A model generated the notes under the pieces. That model was not told where the DNA came from and made no database searches. It worked only from the letters and a program-made list of their open reading frames with translations. From Histoplasma ohiense (lineage: Eukaryota; Ascomycota; Eurotiomycetes; Onygenales; Ajellomycetaceae), in contig JAEVHH010000005.1 in NCBI GenBank assembly GCA_017607445.1, forward strand, positions 124,001 to 188,000: 64,000 nt of DNA, in the 5' to 3' direction. Numbering within the stretch: position 1 is the first letter of the stretch; the number at the start of each line of letters is the position of its first letter. The position numbers were made by a program, and so were the translations under genes. Of this stretch, positions 46,926-57,600 are shown in pieces.

Positions 46926-49285
46926 TCATTCACATCTTTCAACTTTCCTCTTCAAAAACCCGCAAAAGCTCTCGAAAAGCACTGCATCAAATCCCTTCAC
47001 CCACCGCACCGTCACCTCCACCCGCCGCTCCATATCCCCCCTTACAGACACCTTAAACCCAAACCCAGCCCCCCTGTCCTGTTCTTCTGTGATAAAGTCG
47101 AGTAGTTTAGCATCATAATCTTTATTATCCTTCACACTATTGCCAGTAGTAGCAATACTCGTAGTCGTCGACGCCTGCGCAGCCTCGATGGCTTGTTTTT
47201 TCTTCTGCCGGCGTGCATGTCTGGACCAGGCGTTGTACCTTGCGAATCCGAGACCAGTACATCTGCTCCTATTCCAGCGCCAGTAGATGTCCAATTCTGT
47301 AATGCTAGAGTTTACTACCTCGATAGCGCCAGACAGGGACGTTGACGGCGGGCAGTGGAATGTGAATTCAGGCGGGAACGGGAGGAGATGTTTGGCGATG
47401 CTTTGACGGTGGGGTCTGGAGGGGCCCTGTATGTTATTTTATATGAGTGTTAGAATAACACGCGGGACGAGAGATTATCTGGAAAATTCCAGCCCTCGGA
47501 ACATTTCCCGAAAATCAAACAAAAAGGAAAGGAAAGGAAAGATTAAAACTTGAGCATAAGATACGAGGCTGGTCAGGGAGAAGTCTCACAGTTTCAGGCC
47601 GGTAATCCATCCAAGACCAACCGATGGCCCATCGCCTCGTCTTACTTCCTTGAACGAATTCCGCCACCGCCCAATTCTCATTTCCCTCCTTGCGCAAAAT
47701 GTTAAGTAGCGTGGCGACGCTGCTGAATTTCCCTACCATGGAGGTGTACCACTGTACGCGATTCCGCAGCTCGATACTCTCCCTGATCATGCGAGTGACG
47801 AACTCAACCTCGCCGCCGGGCGTGATCATTTCCACCTCTGCGCCAGTGCAGGCCTAATAATGTTATGCATGTTAGCTAATAAGCCATTTGTAAGTATTCA
47901 GTGCTCAGTGCCCAATTCTCACTAGTATAGGGGCCTGCAAGTTTCTTCATCAAAGTAGTGGTCTTGCAGGAAGTATGGATGAACCAGCACATGATTAGCT
48001 ACAGTACTTACAGAAAAAGGAGGTCTCTGCTTCGCCTTAGCGGATGATATCAACTCGTCGCGGGATTGATAAAAGGGCGGGTTACACATAGTGAAGTCCA
48101 GTCTACTGTTCCTATTTGTCGAGAAACAAACCATAAGCACGTAATTTCCAGGGACATATCTCCAAAAATTTGCAAACATAACAAAAGGGAGAAGCCTTAC
48201 GATTCAGGGATATTGATAGTCTCCAGAGGAATCAACGCATTGGAAGTCGAGCTTTCGATAATCTGGATGCGAGAATCCAACTGGTTCCTCTGCACATTAT
48301 CCCTTGCATATTTCAGGTTTTTTGCATCAATATCTTGATATGTCCCAAGCACGATTAGTAAAGTGAAAAATGCCAGCAGACGACAGGAGAAAAACGAGCA
48401 TACCTGTAGCCGCGAATCTCCATTTTGGTCTCTGAGCGCATCCAAGCAGAGGGTAGATGCAACTAGCTCCAGTCCCGCTATCATTCATGGGAATGAAGTC
48501 CACCAGAGTCAGCAAAACAAACAAGAAATAGAGTATATCCTCATCAGCTAGACATTGTATAAGATAACATGAACATGCATGCATAATTTATACCCCGGGA
48601 GTTAGTCAGGGGTCCTCACATATCAAGTCCAAAAATATCCCGTTCTTGATCGTATCCATCAGAGTAGTTCGCAGAAGTGGAGTCAAGCAGGTCTTGCAGC
48701 CATAGAATATAGTTAAAGCTTCCGCAAGTGATATAAAATAAAATGAAAAGCACAATATTAGCATGTTATTGTCTCTTTCTGAGGCAATCGTCTCCATGTA
48801 GCCAGATGAGACCTTCTAATCCAGGAAAAACACACCGATTAGGAACCTGTTTTTCGGTCATGAAGTATCAGAGGATATCCTATTGCAGACAGGATGAGCC
48901 TTGCTTACAGGTGGACAGAGTCGATCGCTAGGTAAATCGAGATGCAGGCCGAAATCTCTTTTCAGCAGACTCTTTGTCAATTCCCTAGCAATTCAGATAT
49001 CATCAGTACATCAATCTTCAGCCAGTATGTTCAATCTATGTCCTTGGATGGCAGGGCTGGTGTACTGGACGGCATCTGGATCGGTGAAGTCAAGTTGATT
49101 GTTTTGCTTCAGACTATTCATGTACCATATACAAGTTAGCTTTGACAAATGCGGTTAATTCCATTCATTCATTTATCTATCTTCTGCTGGTGCCCAACAA
49201 CTCACTGTTTGGCAAAGTTGGGGTACTGGAGAGCAAGGACAGCGAAGTCCACATCGTGTTTATAGATGTTTCGTGCAGCGTCCAT
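46926..49285 (-). CDS. METTL16: METTL16-type RNA N6-adenosine methyltransferase
   Basis: Ten exons: 49285–49206, 49113–49066, 48984–48909, 48846–48836, 48718–48620, 48477–48404, 48333–48201, 48111–48012, 47853–47590 and 47426–46926; 1386 bases, 461 residues. Every junction keeps phase. Landmarks in order: DVDFAVLALQYPNFAK, ELTKSLLKRDFGLHLDLP, VPNRFNYILWLQDLL, GLDIGTGASCIYPLLG (SAM-binding glycine loop), DIDAKNLKYARDNV, FTMCNPPFYQS (catalytic NPPF), VEMITPGGEVEFVTRMI and NWAVAEFVQGSKTRRWAIGW. The family methylates adenosine in U6 snRNA and some mRNAs. Exon 4 is only 11 bases. The vertebrate C-terminal regulatory domains are not evident. The tail of exon 10 is basic (RRQKKKQA) and variable. Expected location: nucleus. 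Confidence 0.93.
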
Positions 49286-49750
49286 GACAAGATGAAGCAC
49301 GGCTTGATTGTCCGTATATAATTCAAATATCCCATATAAGTTTGTCCGTTATTTGGTGTTTTCATAGGTAAATATAGGAGGAAAGGTTGGATCTATTGGA
49401 TGTTGGATTCAAGTTGTCTTGAGAACTCAAGCAGGAACTGGGCGCGGAAAGAGTTGAAACATACAACATACAACGGGAATTTATTATCAACTCTTGAGCG
49501 TAAGAATTCTACATACTCACGCAAAAGAGTATAAAATATTTGTACGTTCTATAAAAAGAAATCACTATTGAAAACTCGTTAATGATCCTTTCCACGCATC
49601 CTTTGGATCAAAGCTTGGCAATGGCTGTAAAAAGTGCAATCTTGTAGGAAGGTTTTACTACTACGCCAAAAAGGACCAATCCCAAAACAAGATATGTATA
49701 TGCATGATTCACAATTGCTTCGTCAAGTTATATACTATTTTCAACCCATT
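49286..49750. other. Intergenic, METTL16 promoter and P450 3' flank
   Basis: No gene. 49623–49713 holds a diverged copy of a sequence seen again at 60279–60393 (see findings). Confidence 0.5.
49623..49713. repeat. Diverged dispersed repeat, copy 1
   Basis: Shares blocks in the same order with 60279–60393: CTGTAAAA-x2-TGCAATCTTGTA, then GGA(C/T)CAATCC, then TATGTATATGCATGATTC. Spacing differs, so it is an old or degenerate repeat of unknown type. Confidence 0.55.
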
Positions 49751-51829
49751 TCAATTGCCGTTAACATACGCCTGATGCCCCTTCGCGAATTTCACTTTCA
49801 TATCCTGCCCACCTATTGGCCTCGCCGTAAGTGACTGCTTCTGATAAACGAGATCACCATAAACCATATCTAGCGTCGTATACGAGGCAGTTTGGTTACT
49901 GTGCGGGTTGATCCCCAGCGATTCGAACTCGAAGCTGCGCAGAACCACCAAGAGCACCATCCGCATCTCCATCATGGCTAGCTCCTGGCCGATGCAGCCC
50001 CGTGCACCGCGTTCGAAGGGTCGCCAAGCGTCTTTTGGGATTGTCTGTGTGAGGAAACGTTCCGGTTGGAACTCACAGGGCGAAGGGAATGATTCCGAAT
50101 CGTAGTGCATTGCCAAGATACATATCATTATCAACTGGTCCGTGATTTCCAGCGGTTTGCCCTGATACATAATATTCATGCTGGAATTGATCAATAACAG
50201 TATTAGATCGTGGTGGTGAACACTTATAAAACGTTGTGTCTATTTACCAAAGAAAGGAAGCAAGGGAGAAGGAAATAAAGAAAGAAAAAAAAAAAAAAAA
50301 AACTTCATCTTACCTTTCATCACCCTTTGCCCGGGCGACGCTGCCAATAGGGAATAGCCTCAATGTTTCTTTAATGATGGCGGTTGTGTAGTGCAGATCG
50401 TTGAGTTTCTCCGGGTGTGCTCTAATCATCTCAACAGTGCGGTTGAGATCTGGGCTAAACACAGAATCGTGCTCTTCACGAGCCTTCTTCAATACTTCAG
50501 GATGTTTGGAGAGAACCATAAAAATAAACTGTGTGGACGGGGATATCAGTATTCATTATATTCGGCATGGGGCCTAGCGCTGTTCAAAGTCTCAATCTTA
50601 CCCCAAGGGTATGAGCTGTAGTTTCATGCCCGGCGGCCAAAAACGTTTTGATGCTGCAGTCGTGTCAGCAAGGTCCTATCTCATTATGAGCGGAATGAAG
50701 ACGTGAGACATAAAAAGAAAGATCATCATCATCATCATCGTCGTCAGGATGGGGACAGGTGGGGTTTACTTCGAAACAGCCATCTCCATAAAATCGCTAT
50801 CACCGGCGATGCCCATTGGATTATCCAATTTCTGGCGAAGAACCAAATCCATAATCGACCTTGACTTCTTGACGGACGACGCTTCTTCCCTTTTCATCTC
50901 GGCAAAACGCATGATCACCCTCTTCTCAATATACCGATTGACTTTCCACACCAGAATCCACTTGGGCACCATGCCTATCAGCCAGTTGCTAGTACTAAGC
51001 ACACCATCGAACGCATAGTCCAAACCGTTCTTAAAATTCCTGACGAGTTTCCTTCCATCCTCGCTGTGGAACGGGCTGTTGAACACGGCGCGCCCGATCA
51101 CATTGAATGTCAGGTCGATGCTCAGAGACGCCATCGCAAAGCACTCCTGGGATTTTGCAAACTTGGCCAGGTTATCATGGTAGATCAGGATCTCCTCGAG
51201 CATCCCATCCGCCAACGTGCGGATATAAGCTGGCGCAAAGGCTGGCACGAAGGTAGAATGCAGCCCTTTCCATTTCGGCCCGTTTACGGATATGATCGAA
51301 CTTTTCCCTAAAAAGGGGCTGAGGAACCGGCCAACGGCCGGGTCCTTGGGAAATGCTTGCTCCGTGGTTACTTGCGCAGCCAGCTCGGGCTTACATAGGA
51401 CGACCATGGGACTCGCAAATGGCCAGAGGTCCAGGTAGTAAAGCTCCGGCAAATCGTATTTACGCGAGAGAGAGATTAACGTATGGTGAATATACACATT
51501 GGTAGGGTAGGCCCGGTTGATCTTGTCAACCTCGAGTAGGTGGCCAAACCAGAAGCTATGCGGCGGCTGGGGCTAATATATTATTCTCGTCAGGCCAATT
51601 ACCTTGCAGTTGACTGGAACTCATTGCCAGGAAGTGCATTGCTGGTAGGGGTTAGGTATATATATATGTACATATGTATGTACATGTACATATATCTCAG
51701 ACCTACCAAATGGCGACATGACAGTCGGGCATGGAGGAACCGTGACACGGTATAGGAAAATGTGGTCACAGCCCCAACAAGAAGCGCAATAGTTGTAAGA
51801 TTGGGCGATATCAGAAGAGAAATCGGCAT
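49751..51829 (-). CDS. Cytochrome P450 monooxygenase
   Basis: Exons 51829–51707, 51572–50770, 50653–50602, 50528–50314 and 50180–49751 encode 540 residues (1623 bases, in frame). An N-terminal membrane anchor (LTTIALLVGAVTTFSY) is followed, after intron 1, by the Pro-rich hinge PQPPHSFWFGHL. The short third exon carries the I-helix FLAAGHETTAHTL, exon 4 has the ExxR motif KETLRLFP, and exon 5 has FQPERF and the haem loop FERGARGCIGQ with the ligand Cys. All required P450 motifs are intact. Intron 1 (51706–51573) holds a TA/TG simple repeat; intron 4 includes an A/purine tract. No polyketide, peptide or terpene synthase gene is nearby, so the substrate cannot be guessed; detoxification or an isolated tailoring role are both possible. 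Confidence 0.93.
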
Positions 51830-53054
51830 GATTGGAAGGGCTGCTCAGTTCTGGAGGTCGTATGGAGAGAGATAGCTTGCTTGACCATGGAAAAAAAGGA
51901 AACGTAGGAGGAGCAAAAGCAAAAGTTCAAAGGCCCTCCTTGTTGGAAGTCGCTGAACTGTTAAGTACGTTCAGTACATGGAAATGAAATAATCAACAAA
52001 GAATCCATCCACAGGCGAACGAAATCAGGCCAGTGTTGATATTGAATAGCAACGGATTCTTAGTTCGAAACCCTCCGAAGAATTTATCCACGGACCTCTC
52101 CCCAGCCGGAGACTTCGTCCAGCGCTGACGCTGCGTGCATTTACGCTACTGAGCTGGTAGGGAGTAGCCTCCGTTCGGCGCAAGCGTTGCCCCAAAAGAG
52201 CTGTCGGGTGTGGCAGGGTCGTATAAAAATAGAAGTGCTTTAGCTTAAATCAAGAATGAACAATTCGCAACGCTAAAGAAGTCTATCATTTATCGGATAC
52301 AATACGCTGGTGTGTCGACTCCCAAGAACTTGAGAACCCTTGCTCCTTGCCCGCGAAATAGCAGATCAGGCAATTCCTGATTACTACGCTGCGAGTGTCG
52401 GGTTACATATGTCAACTCTTTGATTTTGAGCTGCACTACTCCGTACACTGTATGGAATCGCAAAACCAACGGCTTGAAGTGGGTAATCAATCAGTGCGCC
52501 CTCATCATGGAGTACGCTGGCCTGCTCATCTTCAGGGTTCCTCATTTGAGGCGATAAATTTAGATCTTTGCTTTGGTCGGGGCATTTATGCGGCCCGGTG
52601 ACTCGGAATATTTCGAAATTCAGTAACGGAGATTTGTACGGAGGACTGCAACAGCTACTCCGTAGTCCTTGCTATAATGTCAATATCCCCTACAGAGTAC
52701 AGCGTAAGTTCACCTCACTAGCCTATATCCTTAGGTGCTCTCTAGCTGCATTCCCCCCCCTGCGTATTCGTAACTGAGAGACTCCGCTATATCATTCTGG
52801 ATCTAGCCCTCAAGGGGGTCCTTGCCTCAGATCATATAATACAAGCAGCCCCTCGTCACTTGAACTACGGCATAGACATGTACGCAGCATAAGAATCACA
52901 ATACCGTATCAGAATCCCCTCTATTGAATCCATCTAAACTATATACATACTAGTAGTGCTGAACCTTGCTCCGCCCTGCAGTGACAGTTACCAATAAAAA
53001 TGAGATAAGAAAGGGTCTCCAATATCCATCAAAATGTGATAATACCCTTTTGAA

Positions 53055-53125
53055 GAGGTTGGGATTCGAACTCACTACCTTTTACTTAGCGGTGGTGGCC
53101 TCAACACCAAGTGCCTACTTGAGAA
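53055..53125 (-). other. tRNA-like relic with Pol III box A/B resemblance
   Basis: On the reverse strand, TAGGCACTTGG (near 53107–53117) resembles box A and AGTTCGAATCC (near 53064–53074) is a near-perfect box B, spaced about 35–45 bases apart. The T-stem pairs poorly (only about 3 of 5 pairs) and no acceptor stem or anticodon arm closes. It is therefore not called as a functional tRNA but as a tRNA-derived remnant. Confidence 0.4.
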
Positions 53126-53368
53126 AGCATTCCATGAACAACCCCCCTTTGCTACCCTGAGAAAAGAGGTGGTTGTTAGATATTAAAGTGCGTGCTATTG
53201 AGCAGCTAAGTCAGAAATTGTGACGCTTCTCGAAAGGCGGATTGATTGCTAACTCTAATCGACGACTCATATCTCAACGAGTATCACCCTGACGAAACGA
53301 TTCGTCTCATTGACAGGCAATCCAAGTGAGTGAAAGAGCCATAGTATCTTGGCAAAAATTTTTCCTTG

Positions 53369-53491
53369 TACGGAGGATCCTCTCAAAAGTTTTGATTAGA
53401 ATTTAAGTTGTAACTAATATTGTAACCGGCATTACAATATAACAGCTTAAATTCTTAGCGCTAATCAAAATTTTTGAGAGGATCCTCCGTA
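53369..53491. mobile_element. 119-bp MITE-like inverted-repeat element with TA flanks
   Basis: From 53371 to 53489 the ends are long inverted repeats: CGGAGGATCCTCTCAAAA at the left and TTTTGAGAGGATCCTCCG at the right, both flanked by TA, as expected for a Tc1/mariner-type target duplication. The pairing continues inward (TTTTGATTAG, then AATTTAAG, then ATTGTAA/TTACAAT) so the whole element could fold into a hairpin, with small indels. No ORF. The similarity also extends outward (TGGCAAAA left, TTTTGCCA right), so a longer 53350–53500 boundary is possible. Confidence 0.8.
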
Positions 53492-54472
53492 ATTTTGCCA
53501 GCGTCAGGTACGCTGCATCTTCATGGGGACTAGTCCTGAGAGAAAAGGGTCTGCGTCGTCTTGCTCATGATCAAAGTAAAGAGGAGCGTAGAATTTGGCC
53601 ATCAAGATCGCGTTTTCTGGTGCGCCCTGCGTTTTCAGTGGTCTTGCATCTGAAACATGAACGAGCACCCAGTTGAGCGTTTTGGTGGTTGCCGAATCTA
53701 ATTGCCTCCGATATACGAGTAGTCAAGTGGAAAACCTGCGGTCCATCGGAGCCGGGTGACGGAGGGTGGAGGAGACAAACATTCGAGAGGATGTTTCCAT
53801 TCTCGCTCATGTACGGTCTCGGGATCGAGCGCACAACTCCAGCGCATGGGAGCTAGAGGGTTGTGAGAGCGAACTGTGAACTGCCGCCCTGAAACGTAAG
53901 GCAAAGGAGGCTTGGAAAAGTTAAATCGGGAGCAAAAACTGGCACTCAAAGGATATGTCATGTTGCGAAATGGGAGTGTGGAAAGCTGTTATTAAATCGA
54001 TAAAGCAGAGCAAGATTGATTACTAGTGAAATTTTTCGATGGGTAGGTAATACCACTGCTACTATGTATTCAGCTCTATGGGGACCGAGAGAGAGCTCCC
54101 ATCCACGAAGAGTCCTGTTGTCCCCTGTGTGAAAGGGTAGATTTAGATTATCCATTCAATTCAAAATGTAGGATCGCTGTTCTGCTTGTTTGTTTGATTG
54201 AACCCTTTTTTATCCCGGTATCATAGGATCGCGCTAATTTCAAACAATCCCACTCTCATAAATGTAAAAAAGTAGTTAGAATACAAAAGGCAGAGCAAAA
54301 AGGAAGGGAAAACAAATTGAACAATGTTATAAATGAACAGGATAGCAGATAATATGAACAATTAACTACATAGTACTCCGTAAGAGCAGAAACGATGGCC
54401 GAAAAGTAATTCCTCGCTAACTGCTTGATGAATAGCTAGATCTGAAGTTTATTTATTTATTTATTTTTTATT

Positions 54473-54634
54473 TCATCCCTTTCGATAACAAGGATCACAC
54501 TTATTTTGATGACAGAGCTTACACTGCCAGATAGCAAAAAAGGGACCAGACGTGCAATACGAGCAATTCCAGCTCAGGATACTCAGGTCACTTTGGATAA
54601 TCGCCCATTGATGAGGGCAGGTCGAGTTGGCCAT
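54473..54634 (-). CDS. Small Cys-rich, probably zinc-binding protein (53 aa)
   Basis: From ATG 54634 the product has 53 residues with the pattern CPHQW near residue 6, then CSYC, then CKLCHQNKCDPC near the end: eight Cys plus two His in paired spacing, like a ZZ/treble-clef zinc finger. Conserved-looking Trp residues accompany each pair. The frame is open upstream to a TTG at 54775 without ATG, so a 5' exon is possible. No family assigned. Such tiny proteins are easily missed; the regular Cys spacing is the main evidence. Confidence 0.45.
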   Translation of the reverse strand: MANSTCPHQWAIIQSDLSILSWNCSYCTSGPFFAIWQCKLCHQNKCDPCYRKG

Positions 54635-57600
54635 AGTAGTGATTGTGGGGATATGGAATGACGGAATACACGAACAGATGTCTTTCAGGGGCTCCAGGAA
54701 GAGTTTTGACGGGCGCGTTTGCAGCCTTGGAATTATGATTGGGTTCAATGAGTCGCGATGAATTCTGGCTGGCAAACCGTTTGAGTTTTGCTAGATTACC
54801 GGCGGTGCGGTTTCTGGTGCAGCTTCAGCGGCTCAATAGGCCACACCAGCCTGGTTCGGTGGGTTGGCGGCCAGGCTGGGCACACGCTAGCTCATAAAAC
54901 CTTTCCCAATCTTGATGGGTGCGCTCGCTGTCGTTGCGCCACTAAACCCAAGGCTTTGGTTGAGACTGAACAGGGGGGGAGGCCCCAATGGGATCGTCAG
55001 TGCGCAAGGAGAGCTTTTGAAATGCTCTTAAGGGCAAACTACTCTGTAGAAGCGCAAGAGAAGGAGGCAGAAACGGGTGGTAATCGTTTGATGGAATAAT
55101 TCGATAAGGACGATCGTTGTACAGGTGGTACTAGTATTTATTGCAGTTGACAACTTGGTTCCCTGCAAATCCAGCTCGTGGCTTTTGAATTGGTTTTTCG
55201 GCTAAGACTTCGAATGTTTCCTGCAGCTTTGATGGGAGAATCGCTGAAGCGCAAAGTCGTACAGAACGATTAGCGGGAGGGATATCAGTTGGTTGTACCA
55301 AAAAAAGAGACTGTCTTCGATTGTGTTTCCAGAAACCAAGCGGAAGGAACCTGCATGCAGATAAAGCGAATTTGTTCCTCCTTTCGAACACCAAGGCGCT
55401 GACCTGATTTCATCGGTTGCTAAGAAATGTCCTAGAAAAGGTATGTGGGAGGGAAACGATTGACGGAGAAAGCAGCAGACAAAAATGCAAGAAGGAATAT
55501 CTCTTGGTAACACGGTCAGAATTGGGGACAATGAACCGGTGCCCAGGAGCAGGCGACAAGGTGAAGATAGAGAGGAACAGGAAATCCAGAAGGAAAGGCA
55601 TCCATAGATAGATATAGGCCTCCGACGAATTCGGCGCAGCTGTCGGGCGCCTGTAATTTCTACCTTAATAAGAAAAGCGTCCGGCGGCGCCATCCATGGT
55701 TGATCTCGCCCACACACTTTCCTCGCAAGATTGGTACCGCCATTATTGGCTTGCGACGGTGACCGCATGTGATGCCAATGATGAGAGGCAAAAACAAGGG
55801 CCATCGGCCCGTAGTTGGCGGTATTCAGGACACTGTCTCTCTGCACGTCCACGAAGGAATGGATACATCAATAGTGCCGTGTTTCAAGCTTGGAGGCTTG
55901 AACCCACACACTAAACAGCCAGCAAACCCACAAACCAGAAGCCTGGGACCTGACCCTTGTTGACCCTTGGGGCCTGCAACTTGCAAAGAAGCGGGCACGC
56001 AAGCTGCTAGGGGTCCTAGTGTGCACGCCGGGATGGCGCCAGAGTTAGTAATATTGATACGACAGCGTCGCGAGTGTTCCTTTTTCAGGAGTTTCATTTC
56101 CAATTTCCCACAGCCATCCCGAAACCGGGAGCAACAGTGGGAGCTAGGTCGAATATGACGGGGACCGGCTGGCCACCAAGGACCCATGTAGCATTGAGCG
56201 GTGGAGGCTGAGACGGAAGAAGAGGACGACGGCTTGGTGTCGGTGTCGTTCATTTCTCCATATCGCAACCCCGGGGAACATTCTGTGGGTATTCATCAGG
56301 CATCGAGCGACCATCGACAGGCTACCTCTGTACTCCATACAGTGGTCATCGGCATGTTGCTGCCATTGCCTAGATCTCCATTCGCCAGGCGCTCTTCTGC
56401 ACATGGGTAGCGCGATGTTTGCTTTTTCCGAATCGCTTGTTGCTTCCTGCTACGTATCACCGAACCCTGCCTGTCATGCCATCGCGATCGATCGGTCCCT
56501 TGCGCATCGCATACCTGGATAACCCCAGGCAAGATACGGATTTCATGAACCGCTGTTCCAGTTGTATATCCACGTTTCATGTTGGAAACCAGATCTCGAC
56601 TGTAACTGTTGGCTCCATGCTCCGCTAGATACGTAGGTACACTGACTGTCGCTGAATCTCACTCTCCTCCCCCTACAAGGCTGAATATACCCCATCGTGG
56701 AAACCAATATAATTTCTGGTCGAGGGAAACTAGACCTGGTCCTTTGCCATATGGCGGTACTCATGTGGCTGTTGCGCCTCCAAGATCGACATCGCAGAAA
56801 ATTCCAACAGCCTGCCGTAGCTGAAAGGGAAAATTTGATTTATCACATAAGTCTACTTCTCCCACCAAGCCGACGACAAATCTCCCTGGGAATTGGATAT
56901 CCTCGACCTTTGCAAGCCTCCTCAACTCCGTTCCTAGATTCGTGCAGTTCGGCAACCGCCACAGTATATCTACAGTTCACCCAACCGCGGACCGGAGTAG
57001 CCAATCAACAGTCGATCATAGTGACCTCTGGCCCACTATCACCGTGGTATTTGGAAGCCTCCCATATTCTATTCTGAATCTCATCAGAGTACATGTTGGT
57101 CGGGCAAATATGGATGTCGCAAGCGATTTTCGCAAGCAGGATCACAACTCAACATTTCTATTCCTAGCTCCAACTACTCCCTACAGCAAAGTGTACTTGG
57201 ACCCCTGCCATATACATAAGCAGCAATCTCTCCAGATTTTGTATATAGATGTTCGGGCTTGGGTGCAAACGGCTATTGGCAAAACTGGCCCGTTATGATT
57301 AGTTCACTCCGTGCCATATTATTCTAAGTTATCCAAGCTTGGAACGAGCTAGTGGCACCTGGAAATTCTGATCACCAGGGCTCCAAAAGATGGGTTTTGG
57401 AACTATTTCACATCATTCACAAACGTTCATTGGCAGCCTTAACTTTCAAGAGGCCTATGCTCATCCTCGCATTGCATGCCACGATGACGCTTTCCCATAC
57501 TATTAGTATGTTCTGAAGTTTTGACAAAAGCTGATTAGGCGGATAGCAACAATAAAGGTATTTTGTTCGATGCCGATATGAGTTCCCAGGCCTAAACAGC

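Larger units (their letters stand above)
51830..54472. other. Gene-poor region
   Basis: No supported gene. TACTCCGTA motifs occur at 52437–52445, 52656–52664 and 54374–54382. A tRNA-like relic lies at 53055–53125 and a MITE-like element at 53371–53489. The 87-codon reverse ORF 53961–53701 starts with ATG but has no recognisable domain. Confidence 0.5.

Noticed and set aside
46926..51829. METTL16-type gene plus P450 as a biosynthetic cluster
   Set aside because: No synthase, transporter or cluster regulator nearby; METTL16 is a housekeeping RNA enzyme.
55202..55852. 216-codon reverse ORF
   Set aside because: Begins at GTG, Ser/Cys/Phe-rich, no domain; an ORF this long is not improbable by chance in 64 kb. 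Mentioned only within the gene-poor region.
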